A program made the translations under genes and the position numbers. Below, one piece after another: positions 8,901 through 17,070 of a DNA stretch of 64,000 nt. The notes below the pieces were generated by a model that was not told the origin of the DNA, did no database searches, and saw nothing but the letters and a program-made list of their open reading frames with translations. Numbering within the stretch: the first letter of the stretch is position 1; every line of letters starts with the position of its first letter. This stretch comes from Azospirillum sp. TSH58 (GTDB taxonomy: Bacteria > Pseudomonadota > Alphaproteobacteria > Azospirillales > Azospirillaceae), in NCBI RefSeq assembly GCF_003119115.1, contig NZ_CP022364.1, positions 2,370,001-2,434,000 of the forward strand, written 5' to 3'.

Positions 8901-9350
8901 ATGGCAAGCTTCGACATCGACGGCGATCTGGTCCGCAAGCTCGCGGATCTCCTGCGTGAGACGGGCTTGAGCGAGATCGAGTTTGCCGAGGGCGAGAAGC
9001 GGATCCGCGTCACCCGCCCGACGGCCGCCCAGACGGTGGCCGTGCACGCTCCGGTCGCCGCTCCCGCTCCGGTCGCCGCTGCGGCGGCGGCCCCGGCCGG
9101 CAAGCCCGCCAGCCATCCGGGCGCGGTCACCTCGCCGATGGTCGGCACGGCCTACGCCGCGGCCGAGCCGGGCGGCACGCCCTTCGTGCGCGTCGGCGAC
9201 ACGGTGAAGGCCGGCCAGACCGTCCTCATCATCGAGGCGATGAAGGTCATGAACCCCATCAAGGCCCCGCGGGGCGGCACGGTCGTCGAGATCCTGATCT
9301 CCGACAGCCAGCCGGTGGAGTTCGGCGAAGTCCTTATGATCATCGAGTGA
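8901..9350 (+). CDS. accB: Biotin carboxyl carrier protein of acetyl-CoA carboxylase
   Basis: 149 residues. Carries biotin between biotin carboxylase and carboxyltransferase in the first step of fatty-acid synthesis. The N-terminal domain is followed by an Ala/Pro/Val-rich flexible linker (about residues 48-72) and the biotinyl domain with the lysine in EAMKVMN. The hammerhead fold runs to VEFGEVLMIIE at the very end. It sits 20 bases before accC, its functional partner. Confidence 0.97.
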   Translation: MASFDIDGDLVRKLADLLRETGLSEIEFAEGEKRIRVTRPTAAQTVAVHAPVAAPAPVAAAAAAPAGKPASHPGAVTSPMVGTAYAAAEPGGTPFVRVGDTVKAGQTVLIIEAMKVMNPIKAPRGGTVVEILISDSQPVEFGEVLMIIE

Positions 9351-9370
9351 GCGGGGATCATCCCTTGGCG

Positions 9371-10714
9371 ATGTTCGAGAAGGTCCTGATCGCGAACCGC
9401 GGTGAGATTGCTCTGCGCATCCACCGCGCCTGCCGTGAGATGGGAATCCAGACCGTGGCGGTGCATTCCACCGCCGATGCCGACGCCATGCACGTCCGCC
9501 TCGCGGACGAGAGCGTGTGCATCGGCCCCGCGTCGGCCCGCGAAAGCTACCTGAACATTCCGGCGATCCTGTCGGCGGCGTCGATCACCGGGGCGGACGC
9601 GATCCATCCCGGCATCGGCTTCCTGTCGGAGAACGCCCAGTTCGCGGAGATGGTGGAGGAGCACGGCTTCACCTTCATCGGCCCGACCGCGGAGCACATC
9701 CGCATCATGGGCGACAAGGTCACCGCGAAGAAGACGGTGATGGAGCAGGGGCTGCCCGTGGTCCCCGGTTCCGACGGCCCGGTGCCGACGCTGGAGGAGG
9801 CGGAGAAGATCGGCCGCGAGACCGGCTATCCGATCCTCATCAAGGCGGCGGCGGGCGGCGGCGGCAAGGGCATGAAGGTCGCCCGCAACCCCGACCAGCT
9901 CAAGGAAGCCTACCAGCTCGCCCGTGGCGAGGCGCGCGCCGCCTTCGGCAACGACGAGGTCTACATCGAGAAGTATCTCGGCAAGCCCCGGCACATCGAG
10001 ATCCAGCTTCTCGGCGACGAGCACGGCAACTGCGTGCATTTCGGCGAGCGCGACTGCTCCGTGCAGCGCCGCCACCAGAAGGTCATCGAGGAAGCCCCGT
10101 CGCCGGCCCTGAACGCCGAGCAGCGCGCCTTCATCGGCGATCTGGCGGCCAAGACGGCGGCGGCCATCGGCTACCGCGGCGTCGGCACGATGGAGTTCCT
10201 GTTCGAGGACGGGCAGTTCTACTTCATCGAGATGAACACCCGCCTGCAGGTCGAGCACACGATCACCGAGATGATCACCGGCATCGATCTGGTGCGCGAG
10301 CAGATCCGCGTGGCGACCGGCGCCCCGCTCGGCTACGGCCAGGCGGACATCCGCTTCCAGGGCCATTCGATCGAGTGCCGCGTGAACGCGGAGCATCCGG
10401 AGACCTTCATCCCGTCGCCGGGGAAGATCGACGGCTACCACGCGCCGGGCGGCCTGGGCGTGCGCGTCGACTCGGCGCTCTACGACGGCTACCGCATCCC
10501 GCCGCACTACGACAGCCTGATCGCCAAGCTGGTCGTCCACGGCACCACCCGCAACGAGTGCCTGATGCGGCTGCGCCGGACGATCGAAGAGTATGTGATC
10601 GGCGGCGTCGACACCACGCTGCCCCTGCACCAGCGCATCATCGCGCAGCAGGCCTTCATCGACGGCAACTACGACATCCACTGGCTCGAACAGCTGATGG
10701 GCATGAAGAAGTAA
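9371..10714 (+). CDS. accC: Biotin carboxylase subunit of acetyl-CoA carboxylase
   Basis: 447 residues, the usual length. ATP-dependent carboxylation of biotin on AccB. The true start is the ATG at 9371 (MFEKVLIANRGEIALRI); a frame extension into the end of accB is non-coding. Visible are the ATP-grasp glycine-rich loop KAAAGGGGKGMKV, the catalytic block FIEMNTRLQVEHTITEMITG, and the C-terminal domain starting near ECRVNAEHPETFIPSPGKI. A strong terminator follows. Confidence 0.98.
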   Translation: MFEKVLIANRGEIALRIHRACREMGIQTVAVHSTADADAMHVRLADESVCIGPASARESYLNIPAILSAASITGADAIHPGIGFLSENAQFAEMVEEHGFTFIGPTAEHIRIMGDKVTAKKTVMEQGLPVVPGSDGPVPTLEEAEKIGRETGYPILIKAAAGGGGKGMKVARNPDQLKEAYQLARGEARAAFGNDEVYIEKYLGKPRHIEIQLLGDEHGNCVHFGERDCSVQRRHQKVIEEAPSPALNAEQRAFIGDLAAKTAAAIGYRGVGTMEFLFEDGQFYFIEMNTRLQVEHTITEMITGIDLVREQIRVATGAPLGYGQADIRFQGHSIECRVNAEHPETFIPSPGKIDGYHAPGGLGVRVDSALYDGYRIPPHYDSLIAKLVVHGTTRNECLMRLRRTIEEYVIGGVDTTLPLHQRIIAQQAFIDGNYDIHWLEQLMGMKK

Positions 10715-10733
10715 TCGTTTGTTTGGCTGAATG

Positions 10734-10774
10734 AAAAAGAGCCCTTCTTCCCGATGGGGAGGACGGGCTCTTTT
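10734..10774 (+). terminator. Rho-independent terminator after accC
   Basis: AAAAGAGCCC (10735-10744) pairs perfectly with GGGCTCTTTT (10765-10774). The loop has further TTCCC/GGGGA pairing, and the stem ends in a T-run. Confidence 0.85.
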
Positions 10775-10814
10775 CGTTCGTGTGAGCGCGGGATTCTTGC
10801 GGGCAACCAAGTCT

Positions 10815-10952
10815 TCACGGATTGCGCGGATTTGAGCACGGATGACACAGATTTCTTTGGGCTTGCTCAGCCCTCGCTGATCGAACAGGCCCGCGCTAGG
10901 CGCGAATAGAGAAAATCCGCGAAATCCGTGTCAAAATCCGTGCAATCCGTGA
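10815..10952. repeat. Long imperfect inverted repeat built of ATCCGTG units
   Basis: The right arm (10909-10952) contains ATCCGCG, ATCCGTG, ATCCGTG and ATCCGTG spaced 10-11 bases apart. The left arm (10815-10859) contains the complementary units CACGGAT, CGCGGAT, CACGGAT and CACAGAT. The two arms are roughly reverse complements, separated by about 50 bases that do not pair. The whole 10775-10989 stretch has no gene. ATCCGTG-type repeats are seen between genes in diverse bacteria; their function is not established. Confidence 0.7.
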
Positions 10953-10989
10953 AAACCCTGTTGTCCCCCGAGAATCCCGCACCCCACCG

Positions 10990-11643
10990 TCACGGCGCCG
11001 CGGTCAGCAGCGCGTCGCGGCGGCAGCGGTCCACCACCTTGGCGCCGCAGGGCATGAAGGACAGGTCCTTGCTCAGGCACAGCCGCACCTCCGCCACGTC
11101 GCGCTTGGAGCAGACCAGCGCCACCGACTCCGGCTCCAGCCCCGGATTGGCCTGGACGAACAGCCGCTCCACCTGGGTCGCGGGGATCGACAGGTCGGAT
11201 TTCGGAGCCTGGAGCGCCTCGGGGATCTTCACCTTGGCGAAGGCCTTGCGGACCTGCGCGAAATAGTCGGTGACGGGCAGGCCGCTGCAGGTGCCGTGCT
11301 TGGTCCATTGGTGCACGATCAGGCCGACGCTGGGCATCACCGGCATGGTGGCGTCCACCACGGCGCGGGGAACCGTGCGGTCGCGGCTGCAGGTGGCCGG
11401 ATAGCCGCCGTTGCTGTATTGCGGCCACAGGCCGTGGACGATGAAGCCGAACTTGCGCTCCATCCCGCACTGGTCGGGATCGGCGTCGCCCTGATTCTTG
11501 GCGCAGTGGGTGGGCGACCAGGACAGGCTGAGCACATAGTAATCGAAGGTGCCGGGCTCCGCCCTGCGCTGCGCCCATGACGCGCCGGTCATCGAGAGAA
11601 ACGCAACCACCGCGACTGCAATGGCTGACAGAACCATCTTCAT
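10990..11643 (-). CDS. Ribonuclease T2 family protein, secreted
   Basis: 217 residues with a signal peptide (MKMVLSAIAVAVVAFLSMTGASWA). The family cleaves RNA through a 2',3'-cyclic phosphate and bacterial members act in the periplasm. The first conserved active-site segment is FIVHGLWP, with its His intact. The second reads HQWTKHGTC, whereas the family consensus is HEWxKHGTC, so the catalytic acid/base Glu position is Gln here while the second His and the Lys remain. Eight or more Cys fit a disulfide-rich fold. The start has AAGGA nine bases upstream. It lies between accC and aat on the opposite strand. Confidence 0.88.
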   Translation of the reverse strand: MKMVLSAIAVAVVAFLSMTGASWAQRRAEPGTFDYYVLSLSWSPTHCAKNQGDADPDQCGMERKFGFIVHGLWPQYSNGGYPATCSRDRTVPRAVVDATMPVMPSVGLIVHQWTKHGTCSGLPVTDYFAQVRKAFAKVKIPEALQAPKSDLSIPATQVERLFVQANPGLEPESVALVCSKRDVAEVRLCLSKDLSFMPCGAKVVDRCRRDALLTAAP

Positions 11644-11730
11644 GCTGGAATTCCTTCTAAGGGAACGCTCTCCCGTTGCATACCATGGTGGGAGCCACCT
11701 GTCGCGCGGAAGTGGTGCGCTGAGATAACG

Positions 11731-11761
11731 TTGCGGGGGTGAGGGGGCAAACGGCTATAGT
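11731..11761 (+). promoter_or_regulatory. Possible leaderless promoter of aat
   Basis: TTGCGG at 11731-11736 and TATAGT at 11756-11761, with a 19-base spacer, longer than ideal. The -10 ends only seven bases before the aat ATG at 11769, so transcription would begin at or next to the start codon. No Shine-Dalgarno sequence is visible, consistent with a leaderless message. Confidence 0.4.
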
Positions 11762-11768
11762 GTCCGCG

Positions 11769-12410
11769 ATGATCGAACTGTCCGCATCGCTGCTTCTGCG
11801 CGCCTACGCCGCCGGCATTTTCCCGATGGCGGAGAACGCCGACTCCGAGGAGCTGTACTGGTTCGATCCGGAACGGCGCGGCGTCCTGCCGCTGGAGGGC
11901 TTCCACGTCCCGCGCAAGCTGCGCAAGACGGTGCGGCGCGGCCCGTTCGAGCTGCGTTTCGACGCGGCCTTCCGCGCGGTGATCGAAGCCTGCGCGGAAC
12001 CGACCCCGGACCGCCCGAAGACCTGGATCAACGGCGACATCCTGCGGCTCTACACCGAACTGCACGAGCGCGGCTGCGCCCACAGCGTGGAATGCTGGAG
12101 CGGTGGCCAACTCGTCGGCGGCCTCTACGGCGTCGCGCTGGGCGGCGCCTTCTTCGGGGAAAGCATGTTCAGCCGCGTCACCGACGCCAGCAAGGTGGCG
12201 CTGGTGCATCTGGTCGCCCGGCTGCGGGCGGCGGGCTACACGCTGCTGGACGCGCAATTCGTGACGGAGCATCTGAGCCAGTTCGGCGCCATGGAGATCC
12301 CGCGCGCCGAATACCGCCGCCGGCTGGCCGCCGCCCTGGCGGTCCCGACGGACTTCGGCGGCGTCGACCAGGAGGCGGCCGTCACGGCGCTGCTGGGTGC
12401 GGACGGCTGA
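11769..12410 (+). CDS. aat: Leucyl/phenylalanyl-tRNA--protein transferase
   Basis: 213 residues. Adds Leu or Phe from aminoacyl-tRNA to N-terminal Arg/Lys of proteins, feeding the N-degron pathway to ClpS/ClpAP. Signature blocks: [58 protein letters not shown] and the C-terminal [20 protein letters not shown] chose the ATG at 11769 over an upstream GTG at 11739 because the family begins just before LLLRAYAAG. The gene belongs to the conserved acc/aat/DUF2155 neighbourhood. Confidence 0.96.
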   Translation: MIELSASLLLRAYAAGIFPMAENADSEELYWFDPERRGVLPLEGFHVPRKLRKTVRRGPFELRFDAAFRAVIEACAEPTPDRPKTWINGDILRLYTELHERGCAHSVECWSGGQLVGGLYGVALGGAFFGESMFSRVTDASKVALVHLVARLRAAGYTLLDAQFVTEHLSQFGAMEIPRAEYRRRLAAALAVPTDFGGVDQEAAVTALLGADG

Positions 12411-12431
12411 GGGCGGCCCTCGGGGCTTGAC

Positions 12432-12893
12432 TCAGTCGCCCTCGCAGGACAGCACCCAGACGTCGTAGATCGGGTGCTCCATCGCCGACAGGGCGGGGCT
12501 GGAGGCGAACATCCAGCCGCTGAACACCGGTTCCGCCTGCTCGCCGGGCTTGTTCTCGATCACTTCGAGGAAGGCGGCGGTCTCCGGCGTCTCGATCGGC
12601 GGGTTCTCCTTGCAGGCGCGCAGGGTGATGCGCAGGCTGCCGAGCGCCTTGGTCTCGCCGACCGCGATGGTGAAGGTCGAGGTGCGGGCGGTGATCTTGT
12701 CCAGCCCCTGCAGCTTGGCGGCGGGGCGGCTGACCATCTCCTCCGGCACCGGGGCGGCGGCGGTGGGGCCGCTGGTCAGGCTCACGGCCGGAAGGCAGAG
12801 CAGCGCGGCCGCCAGGGCCGCGCCGCGAACGCGTTTGCCAACGATCGGGCCGATGAGGCTTTTCGGAGTCGTCGTCACTGGGATCGTCGTCAC
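12432..12893 (-). CDS. DUF2155 domain protein, exported
   Basis: 153 residues from a GTG preceded by GGAAG. A hydrophobic segment (GAALAAALLCLPAVSLTSGP) serves as signal or anchor. The DUF2155 core is clear: TARTSTFTIAVGETKALGSL, LRACKENPPIETPETAAFLE, VFSGWMFASSPALSAMEHPI and YDVWVLSC, with two conserved Cys likely to form a disulfide. Function is unknown in the family. A duplicated stretch (ATCGTCGTCACTGG twice in tandem, near 12880-12895) spans the start codon, so the exact start is uncertain. Convergent with aat. Confidence 0.85.
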   Translation of the reverse strand: MTTIPVTTTPKSLIGPIVGKRVRGAALAAALLCLPAVSLTSGPTAAAPVPEEMVSRPAAKLQGLDKITARTSTFTIAVGETKALGSLRITLRACKENPPIETPETAAFLEVIENKPGEQAEPVFSGWMFASSPALSAMEHPIYDVWVLSCEGD

Positions 12894-12985
12894 TGGGGAT
12901 CGCTTCCGTGATGTCGAACGGCGTGGGCCGAAACCCGACAGCCTTCTAGCCCGGAAGCGTCTCCCCGTCTACTCCGCGCCGGCTT

Positions 12986-13252
12986 TTACTGGGTGATGCT
13001 GCCGCTGGGGCGGGTGCCGCCGTAGGGGGCGTTGGTGGACGGACCGGCGGTGCCCTCCTTCTCCTCGACCTTCTGGGTGGCGGTGCCGCCCGCGGCGCCC
13101 GCGGCTCCGCCGACCACCGCGCCGACCGGCCCGCCGACCACGGCGCCCGCCGCAGCCCCGCCCAGAGCGCCGCTGGCGGCCTTCTCCTCGGTGTTGACGC
13201 CGCAGGCGGCGGCGAACAGGGCGAGGCCGAGAACCAGGAAACGGGCTTTCAT
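12986..13252 (-). CDS. Small glycine-zipper lipoprotein
   Basis: 88 residues. The signal peptide MKARFLVLGLALFAAACG ends in a lipobox (AAAC), giving a lipidated Cys at about residue 17. The mature part is a glycine zipper (ALGGAAAGAVVGGPVGAVVG, then GAAGAAGGTA), like small outer-membrane lipoproteins of the osmotically inducible or 17-kDa-antigen kind. The tail is charged then Gly/Ser-rich. It probably inserts in or packs against a membrane; no specific role can be read. It lies on the same strand as mlaD, but a terminator separates them. Confidence 0.75.
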   Translation of the reverse strand: MKARFLVLGLALFAAACGVNTEEKAASGALGGAAAGAVVGGPVGAVVGGAAGAAGGTATQKVEEKEGTAGPSTNAPYGGTRPSGSITQ

Positions 13253-13374
13253 CGCTGATCTCCTCTGTGATGGGTCTGGCGTGATGGGTGTGCCGTATTG
13301 GATCCGGAGAAGGAAACGGCAGCGTGGCCGCGGCTGTTCCGAAGGGGGGTGGGAAAAAGTGGATGGCGCAAACG

Positions 13375-13398
13375 AAAAAAGGGGCCGCGAGGCCCCTT
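13375..13398 (-). terminator. Rho-independent terminator after mlaD
   Basis: On the minus strand, a GGGGCC / GGCCCC stem with a TCGC loop is followed by six Ts (plus-strand A-run 13375-13380, stem 13381-13396). It lies 26 bases after the mlaD stop. Confidence 0.85.
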
Positions 13399-13423
13399 CG
13401 TTCGTCGTTTCCGTATGCGGCGC

Positions 13424-13909
13424 TTACAGCTTGGGCGGCTCGCCGCCCTCCTGTCCGGGCTTGCTCATGTTCTGCAGCGAGAAGATGACCTGACCGAGAA
13501 GCTGCTCGATGCCGGGGGTGCTCTGCGTGTACTCGACGCGGCCCTCCGGCTTGAGCATGTCCTCCTCGCCGCCCGGCTCCAGCGACAGGAACTTGCCGCC
13601 CAGCAGGCTTTCCGAGGCGATGACCGCCGCGGTGTCCTTGGGCAGCTTGATGTCCGGGTGGATCGACATGTGCACGACCGCCTGATAGCTCTTCGGGTCG
13701 AGCGTCAGTTCGGTGACCGACCCCACCTTCACGCCGCTGATCCGCACGTCCGCCCCGCTCTGCAGGCCGGAGATGCTGGTGAAATTGGCGGTGAGGGCGT
13801 AGCCGTTCACCTTGCGCAAATCGGCGCTGGTGTAGGCGAAAGCCAGAAAAAAGCCGGCCACGGCGAGGACGACCCCGCCGAGCACGGTTTCAATCACATT
13901 GCGGCGCAT
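13424..13909 (-). CDS. mlaD: MlaD-type MCE lipid-transport protein
   Basis: 161 residues. Substrate-binding component of the Mla phospholipid-transport system, anchored in the inner membrane by an N-terminal helix (ETVLGGVVLAVAGFFLAFAY). The MCE domain follows: YALTANFTSISGLQSGADVR, ISGVKVGSVTELTLDPKSYQ, and SESLLGGKFLSLEPGGEEDM. The C-terminal helix (IEQLLGQVIFSLQNM) matches the segment that forms the central hydrophobic pore in E. coli MlaD hexamers. The other mla genes are not in this window. AGGA lies eight bases upstream of the start. Confidence 0.93.
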   Translation of the reverse strand: MRRNVIETVLGGVVLAVAGFFLAFAYTSADLRKVNGYALTANFTSISGLQSGADVRISGVKVGSVTELTLDPKSYQAVVHMSIHPDIKLPKDTAAVIASESLLGGKFLSLEPGGEEDMLKPEGRVEYTQSTPGIEQLLGQVIFSLQNMSKPGQEGGEPPKL

Positions 13910-13939
13910 GAGGGATTCCTAAGGGACCGCGCGGGCGTC

Positions 13940-14332
13940 TCAGCCCGGAGTCCAGGGTTCGTAGTCGCCGGTGGCGCGCACGCGCTGCCCGCCCGCATAC
14001 TGGTGCCCGGGCGGCCGGTAGGCCTGGAGCGAGCCGGACAGGTTCGGCAGATGCTCCTTCTGCCACGGCTTGTGGAAGGCGCTGTTGCCTTCCGGCAGCG
14101 GCTCCTTCGTGGTGTGGTGCAGCCAGGAATGCCATTCCGGCGGCACCTTGGAGGCATCCGGTTCCCCGGCATAGATCACCCAGCGGCGTTCCTTGACGCC
14201 GGCGATCTTGCTCGGGCAGCGGTAATAGGTGTTGCCGAAGCGGTCGGTGCCGACCTTGTTGCCCCGGCGCCAGGTGACAAACCGGATGTGGATGTTCGCC
14301 ATCCAGGTGATCAGGGAGATCTTCTCGCTCAT
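13940..14332 (-). CDS. NDUFA12 / B17.2 family complex I accessory subunit
   Basis: 130 residues from the ATG at 14332 (MSEKISLITWMANIHIRFVT). It is the bacterial homologue of the mitochondrial NDUFA12 (B17.2) subunit of NADH:ubiquinone oxidoreductase, found in alphaproteobacteria. Recognisable are RRGNKVGTDRFGNTYYRCPS, RRWVIYAGEPDASKVPPEWH, WLHHTTKEP and the C-terminal YEPWTPG. No transmembrane helix. It is likely peripheral on the matrix-equivalent arm of complex I. It lies 30 bases upstream of mlaD on the same strand. Confidence 0.95.
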   Translation of the reverse strand: MSEKISLITWMANIHIRFVTWRRGNKVGTDRFGNTYYRCPSKIAGVKERRWVIYAGEPDASKVPPEWHSWLHHTTKEPLPEGNSAFHKPWQKEHLPNLSGSLQAYRPPGHQYAGGQRVRATGDYEPWTPG

Positions 14333-14461
14333 CGTCGCTCGCGGTCGGTAAGCCATTCGGCCGGACGGGCTGGCCGGTTAAACGCGGGCGGCACTATGAC
14401 ACCCCCGGCCACGCACGTCCACTGACTCCGCAACGTCTTTTCCCGCCTGACGGATTTGCCG

Positions 14462-15133
14462 TCAGGCGATGCGCCGGTCGGTCAGCAGCAGGCGCAGCGC
14501 GAAGCCCAGGAACAGAACCCCCGCCACGCCGTCCAGCACCGCCCGCACCCGCGCGCTCGACAGCGCGCGCCGCGCCGCACCGGCGCTGAGGGCCGCGACC
14601 CCCAGCAGGTAGAGGCCGCCGATGACGCCGAGGATCGAGCCGAGGAGGAAGATCTGCAGCGCGACGTGGCCGAGCGCCGGTGCGACGAATTGCGGCACGA
14701 AGGCGAGATAGAACAGGATGACCTTCGGATTCAGCAGGTTGGTCAGCAGCGCCTGGAGGAAGACGCGGTGCGCCGGGGCCGACTCGGGCTTGGCGGTGGG
14801 CGCCTCTTCGCCGCCGCGGCGGCCGAAGCCGGTCCGCAGGGCGCTCCACAGCGCGCGTCCGCCGATCCAGCCCAGATAGGCGCCGCCGGCGTAGCGCAGC
14901 ACGTCGAACAGGGCCGGCGAGGCGGCGACCAGGGCCGAGATGCCGGCGGCGGCCAGCAGCGCGTGGATCAGGTTGCCCAGCGTGATGCCGGCGGTGGCGA
15001 CCACCCCGGCGTTGCGCCCGTCCATCACACTGCGCGACAGGACCAGCAGGGAATCGGGGCCCGGCGCCACCGTCAGGACCAGCGCCGCGACGAGGTAGAG
15101 CTGAAGCAGATGCGGATCGAGCGGCAGGGGCAT
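14462..15133 (-). CDS. LysE/RhtB family exporter
   Basis: 223 residues with about six membrane segments. The family exports amino acids or similar metabolites from the cytoplasm. Family marks: VAPGPDSLLVLSRSVMDGRN near the start, GGAYLGWIGGRALW, and NLLNPKVILFYLAFVPQFV in the middle. The substrate cannot be told from the sequence. GGAGA precedes the ATG by seven bases. It follows lpxL on the same strand after a 25-base gap, so it may be read through from the lipid A operon. Confidence 0.88.
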   Translation of the reverse strand: MPLPLDPHLLQLYLVAALVLTVAPGPDSLLVLSRSVMDGRNAGVVATAGITLGNLIHALLAAAGISALVAASPALFDVLRYAGGAYLGWIGGRALWSALRTGFGRRGGEEAPTAKPESAPAHRVFLQALLTNLLNPKVILFYLAFVPQFVAPALGHVALQIFLLGSILGVIGGLYLLGVAALSAGAARRALSSARVRAVLDGVAGVLFLGFALRLLLTDRRIA

Positions 15134-15158
15134 GGGATTTTCTCCGTCAGTCGGGCCG

Positions 15159-16067
15159 TCAGTCGGGCCAGCGCCGGTGCAGCCAGAGCCATTCGGCGGG
15201 GCGCTCGCGAATCCATTGCTCCAACAGGGCGTTCAGGCGCTCCATCAAAATCCGCACATCAGCGTTGCGGTCGCCGCTGTTTGGTGGCTCCACCGGCGGC
15301 AGGACGGTGATGCGGAAACGCGCGCCGTCCAGCCGTTCCGTCCGCGCCGGCACCAGCGGGATGCCCAGCCGCAGGGCGAGCTGTGCCGCTGCCGGCGCGG
15401 TCATGGCGTCCCGTCCGAAGAAGGGGACGGGCATGCCGTCGTTCATCTTCTGGTCGATCAGCATGCCGACATGTCCGCCCTTGGTCAGCACCCGGATCAG
15501 CGTGCGCGCGCCCTCAGGCCCCTTGGGAATGTGCGTGCCGCCGGCGGCCCCCCGCAGTTCGGTCAGCAGCCGGTCGACATAGGGGTTGTTGGGCGCGCGG
15601 TAGACCACCGCCAGTTCCAATCCCATCTTGCGGGAGCAGACGGGCTTCACTTCCCAGTTGGCGAAATGGCCGGACACCAGGATGCCGGCCTTGCCGTCGT
15701 CGCGCAGGGCGTCGATGTGCTCGCCGCCGACCACTTCGGTCCGGCCGCCGGGGCCATAGGCACCGATAGCGTCCAGATGCGGGTACTCGGCGATGACGCG
15801 GCCCAGATTGTCCCACATGCCGAGGATGATCGCGTCAATCTCCGCGGGGGATTTCTCGGGGAAGGCGCGCTCCAGGTTGCGGCGGGCGGTGCGGGTGCTG
15901 CGAAGGCGCGGGCCGACGGTCCGTCCGATCCAGCCGCCGAGAGCCGAGGCGCGGTCGAGCGGAAGGGCGCGGAACAGGCCGCAGAAGCCGTGGACGAGGA
16001 CGGCCTCCAGCGGGTAGCCGACCCGGCGGGTCAGCCAGGACACCAGGGGGCCGCGCGGCTTAGCCAT
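15159..16067 (-). CDS. lpxL: Lipid A biosynthesis late acyltransferase (LpxL/HtrB family)
   Basis: 302 residues. Transfers a secondary acyl chain to Kdo2-lipid IVA at the inner membrane. A hydrophobic N-terminus precedes the catalytic HFANWE (HX4E variant of the acyltransferase His motif), then AVVYRAPNNPYVDRLLTELR, THIPKGPEGARTLIRVL, and GMLIDQKMNDGMPVPFFGRD. The C-terminus ends RPAEWLWLHRRWPD, as in the family. Its ATG overlaps the end of lpxK by eight bases, so translation is probably coupled. Which secondary position it acylates cannot be decided here. Confidence 0.92.
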   Translation of the reverse strand: MAKPRGPLVSWLTRRVGYPLEAVLVHGFCGLFRALPLDRASALGGWIGRTVGPRLRSTRTARRNLERAFPEKSPAEIDAIILGMWDNLGRVIAEYPHLDAIGAYGPGGRTEVVGGEHIDALRDDGKAGILVSGHFANWEVKPVCSRKMGLELAVVYRAPNNPYVDRLLTELRGAAGGTHIPKGPEGARTLIRVLTKGGHVGMLIDQKMNDGMPVPFFGRDAMTAPAAAQLALRLGIPLVPARTERLDGARFRITVLPPVEPPNSGDRNADVRILMERLNALLEQWIRERPAEWLWLHRRWPD

Positions 16068-17070
16068 TGGGAACTCCAGTCGGAAGCGCGGTCAGAAGGG
16101 GGGCGAGCAGGCGGTCGAGGGCGGCGGGGTCCCGCCAGACGGCGCGCACCGGCACCACCCGGACCAGGGCGCGCAAAGGCTCCGGCAGGCGGACGGCGTC
16201 CTTCACGGTGGTGACGGGCAGGGCGCCCAGCGCGGCGGCGCGGTCCACCAGGGCCATCACCTCCTCGGGGCGATAGGGGTGGTGGTCGGCGAAAGCGGCG
16301 CGCTCCACCACGCGGGCGCCCAGCGCCTCCAGCGTCGCGAAGAACTTCTCCGGCCGCCCGATGCCGGCGAAGGCGAGGACCGCCTGTCCGGCGAGCGCGC
16401 GGGCGCCCTCCACCGGTTCCAGCCGGGCGTGCAGGACGGGCAGGGCGCCGGCCACGCGGCGCTCCACCCCGGCGCGGTCCTCGCCCAGCACCACGACGGC
16501 GTCGGCGCGGGCCAGCCCATGGGCCACCGGTTCGCGCAGGGGGCCGGCGGGGACGAGATGGCCGTTGCCGAAGCCCACCGCCCCGTCCACCACGATCAGC
16601 GACCGATCCTTGGCGAGGCCGGGATTCTGGAAGCCGTCGTCCATCACCAGGACGGAGGCGCCGGCGGCGACGGCCGCTCGTGCTCCGGCGGCGCGGTCGC
16701 GCGCCACCCAGCAGGGACCGTGGGCGGCCAGCAGCAGCGCCTCGTCGCCCACCGCGGCGGAATCGTGGGTGCCGAGATCGACGGCCAGCGGCCCGCGCTC
16801 GCGCCCGCCATGGCCGCGGGTGAGGAAGGCGGGGGCGGCCCCGCGGGCGCGCAGGGCCTCGGCCAGGGCGATGCAGACCGGTGTCTTGCCGGCCCCGCCC
16901 GCCACCAGATTGCCGACGCAGAGGACGGGCACGGCGGCCCGCTCCGGCCGCCCCGTCGCCATGCGCAGCCGCCCGGCCAGCCCGTAGAGCGCGCCCAGCG
17001 GGGCGAGCGCCCAGCCCAGAGCCGCCCCGGCGGCCCCGCCGGACCCGTACCAGAAGCCGGGAGTCCTCAT
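16060..17070 (-). CDS. lpxK: Tetraacyldisaccharide 4'-kinase
   Basis: 336 residues. Phosphorylates the 4' position of lipid A disaccharide. It starts at the ATG at 17070 (MRTPGFWYGSGG), which overlaps the waaA stop as ATGA. A membrane-proximal N-terminal helix precedes the Walker A GNLVAGGAGKTP (about residues 55-66), then LTRGHGGRERGPLAVDL, VGDEALLLA, and the Walker B-like VLVMDDGFQNPGLAKDRSLI. The substrate block HLVPAGPLREP is present, and the C-terminal AFADHHPYRPEEV and TTVKDAVRL are typical. It is the middle gene of waaA-lpxK-lpxL. Confidence 0.96.
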   Translation of the reverse strand: MRTPGFWYGSGGAAGAALGWALAPLGALYGLAGRLRMATGRPERAAVPVLCVGNLVAGGAGKTPVCIALAEALRARGAAPAFLTRGHGGRERGPLAVDLGTHDSAAVGDEALLLAAHGPCWVARDRAAGARAAVAAGASVLVMDDGFQNPGLAKDRSLIVVDGAVGFGNGHLVPAGPLREPVAHGLARADAVVVLGEDRAGVERRVAGALPVLHARLEPVEGARALAGQAVLAFAGIGRPEKFFATLEALGARVVERAAFADHHPYRPEEVMALVDRAAALGALPVTTVKDAVRLPEPLRALVRVVPVRAVWRDPAALDRLLAPLLTALPTGVPNG

